Shown piece by piece: positions 5,309 through 6,449 of a stretch of 6,449 nucleotides of DNA. Location: NCBI GenBank assembly GCA_017619985.1, contig JAFZRG010000030.1, positions 1-6,449 on the forward strand, in the 5' to 3' direction. Positions within the stretch are counted from its first letter, which is position 1; each line of letters begins with the position of its first letter. The position numbers and the translations under genes were made by a program. This DNA comes from Bacillota bacterium (GTDB lineage: Bacteria; Bacillota; Clostridia; Peptostreptococcales; Anaerovoracaceae). The notes under the pieces are model-generated. The model was not told where the DNA came from. It worked only from the letters and a program-made list of their open reading frames with translations, and searched no databases.

Positions 5309-6449
5309 ATGGACCTGATCCAAAAGATCGAGGCGGCAGGCGTCGTGGGCTGCGGAGGCGCAGGCTTTCCGACCCACCGCAAGCTGTCCGGCACATTCGA
5401 ATACCTGATCGCCAACGGCGCGGAGTGCGAACCGTGCCTGCGTCACGACCGCTGGCTCATGAAAAATAAGGCAAGAGAGATCGTGCAGGCCATGGACGCG
5501 ATCGCGGCGGAGCTGAACATCCCCAGGGCGGTCATCGCGCTCAAGGGCCATTATGAGGAAGAGGCGGCCGCGCTCGAAGCGGCCATCGCGTCCCTCGGGT
5601 CCTCCGTGACGATCCACCGCATGGAGAGCTTCTACCCGGCAGGCGACGAGCAGACCATGGTCTACGAGGTGACCGGCAGGGTCGTGCCCCCCGCGGGCAT
5701 CCCGGCTGCCGTTGGCGCCGTCGTGGACAACGTGGCGACGCTGTACGCGGTGTACGAGGCGATGCAGGGCATCCCGTTCACGAAGAAGTTCCTGACCGTG
5801 ACCGGGGAAGTCAACGCGCCTTCCGTGCTGCATGTGCCCGTCGGTACGCCGTTCAGGACGTGCATCGAACTGGCGGGCGGCGCGAAGAGCAGCGAGTACT
5901 TCGTGGTCACCGGCGGGCCCATGATGGGCAAACCCGTGCCCCCGGAGGAACTGGACGCTGCTGTGGTCACCAAGACGACGGGCGGCATCCTCGTGCTGCC
6001 GGCAGACGGCTACCACGCCAGAGCCAGCCAGCTCAACGTCAAACGCATGCTCAGCAGGGCGAAGTCGGCCTGCATCCAGTGCTCGAACTGCACGCAGCTG
6101 TGTCCCAGGCATCTGCTGGGTCATCCGCTCGAGCCGCATAAGATCATGCGCAGGATGGCCATGGGCGGTGACCCGAAAGATATGCTGGACGATCCCGTCA
6201 TCCAGAGCGCCGCGCTGTGCTGCGAATGCGGTATCTGCGAGGTGTACGCGTGCCCGATGGGGCTCAATCCCCGGAAGATCAATGCCATCCTCAAGGGAGA
6301 GCTGCGCGAGGCGGGGATTCGCTACGAGCGCAAAGGAGATTCCTGGACGCCCAGTCCCGAACGGGAAGTCCGCAAAGCCCCCACGGACAAGGTGGCAGCG
6401 AGGGCGGGCGTGTACCGCTACAACAAGCTGGTGATCGACAGGTTCGTCG
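5309..6449 (+). CDS. pduS: PduS/RnfC-like flavin and Fe-S cobalamin reductase, C-terminus cut off
   Basis: The frame is open for 380 codons to the window edge; full-length PduS is about 450 residues, so roughly the last 70 are missing. The protein resembles PduS, an FMN and [4Fe-4S] flavoprotein that reduces cobalamin for adenosylcobalamin regeneration. Features in order: a glycine-rich start GVVGCGGAGFPTHRK (residues 11-25), NGAECEPC (36-43), an SLBB-like segment from about residue 161 (FLTVTGEVNAPSV), and two ferredoxin-type clusters. The first is C255, C258, C261, C265 (CxxCxxCxxxCP); the second is C304, C307, C310, C315 (CxxCxxCx4CP, with an extra C305). The ATG is preceded by AGGAGA at 5298-5303, overlapping the eutN stop. 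Next to eutBC it most likely keeps the B12 cofactor active. A general RnfC-like electron carrier feeding NAD+ recycling is the alternative. Confidence 0.93.
   Translation, partial: MDLIQKIEAAGVVGCGGAGFPTHRKLSGTFEYLIANGAECEPCLRHDRWLMKNKAREIVQAMDAIAAELNIPRAVIALKGHYEEEAAALEAAIASLGSSVTIHRMESFYPAGDEQTMVYEVTGRVVPPAGIPAAVGAVVDNVATLYAVYEAMQGIPFTKKFLTVTGEVNAPSVLHVPVGTPFRTCIELAGGAKSSEYFVVTGGPMMGKPVPPEELDAAVVTKTTGGILVLPADGYHARASQLNVKRMLSRAKSACIQCSNCTQLCPRHLLGHPLEPHKIMRRMAMGGDPKDMLDDPVIQSAALCCECGICEVYACPMGLNPRKINAILKGELREAGIRYERKGDSWTPSPEREVRKAPTDKVAARAGVYRYNKLVIDRFV

Noticed and set aside
4151..6139. Very long open frame on the minus strand (662 codons)
   Set aside because: It lies opposite pduL, eutN and the pduS-like gene, all with clear family motifs and ribosome-binding sites. 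Its translation is rich in Arg, His, Asp and Ala, typical of an antisense shadow in GC-rich coding DNA.

Overview
The window is a GC-rich stretch read entirely on the + strand. It is the middle of an ethanolamine-utilisation (eut) bacterial microcompartment operon. The order is: 3' end of eutB (ethanolamine ammonia-lyase large subunit), eutC (small subunit), eutL (trimeric shell protein), eutE (CoA-acylating acetaldehyde dehydrogenase), two tandem eutM/pduA-type hexameric shell genes, a pduL-type phosphotransacylase filling the eutD role, eutN (pentameric vertex protein), and the first 380 codons of a pduS/RnfC-like flavin/Fe-S cobalamin reductase that runs off the window. There are no RNA genes, mobile elements or CRISPR arrays. 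No gap exceeds 78 bases, and nearly every gene has a strong AGGAGG-like ribosome-binding site. That, the PduL and PduS-like genes and the C-terminal targeting tail on EutE suggest a GC-rich member of the Firmicutes (Clostridia-like). This placement is inference; the sequence carries no taxonomic marker.

As a pathway: EutBC splits ethanolamine into acetaldehyde and ammonia using adenosylcobalamin. EutE turns acetaldehyde into acetyl-CoA while reducing NAD+. PduL converts acetyl-CoA to acetyl-phosphate and frees CoA inside the compartment. The two EutM paralogues, EutL and EutN build the facets, the large-pore tiles and the vertices. The PduS-like protein probably supplies electrons to reduce cob(II)alamin so that a corrinoid adenosyltransferase, not in this window, can remake the cofactor.

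The main departures from an ordinary eut operon are these. (1) eutL is interrupted by an in-frame TAA after codon 197, yet the next 19 codons still encode the expected EutL C-terminus and end at a second in-frame stop. Two perfect short hairpins lie inside this post-stop segment. (2) The PduL-type enzyme has an extra C-terminal module of about 48 residues resembling the N-terminus of EutT/EutQ, joined by a Pro/Ala-rich linker. (3) EutC (N-terminus), PduL (N-terminus) and EutE (C-terminus) share one amphipathic spacing pattern, [IV]xx[IM]xxxV[LI]xxL, consistent with a common encapsulation code. (4) The part of eutE encoding its targeting tail has clearly lower GC than the sequence just before it. 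(5) The eutM gene is duplicated in tandem with about 91% protein identity. The system itself, an ethanolamine microcompartment, is known; the novelty lies in these details.
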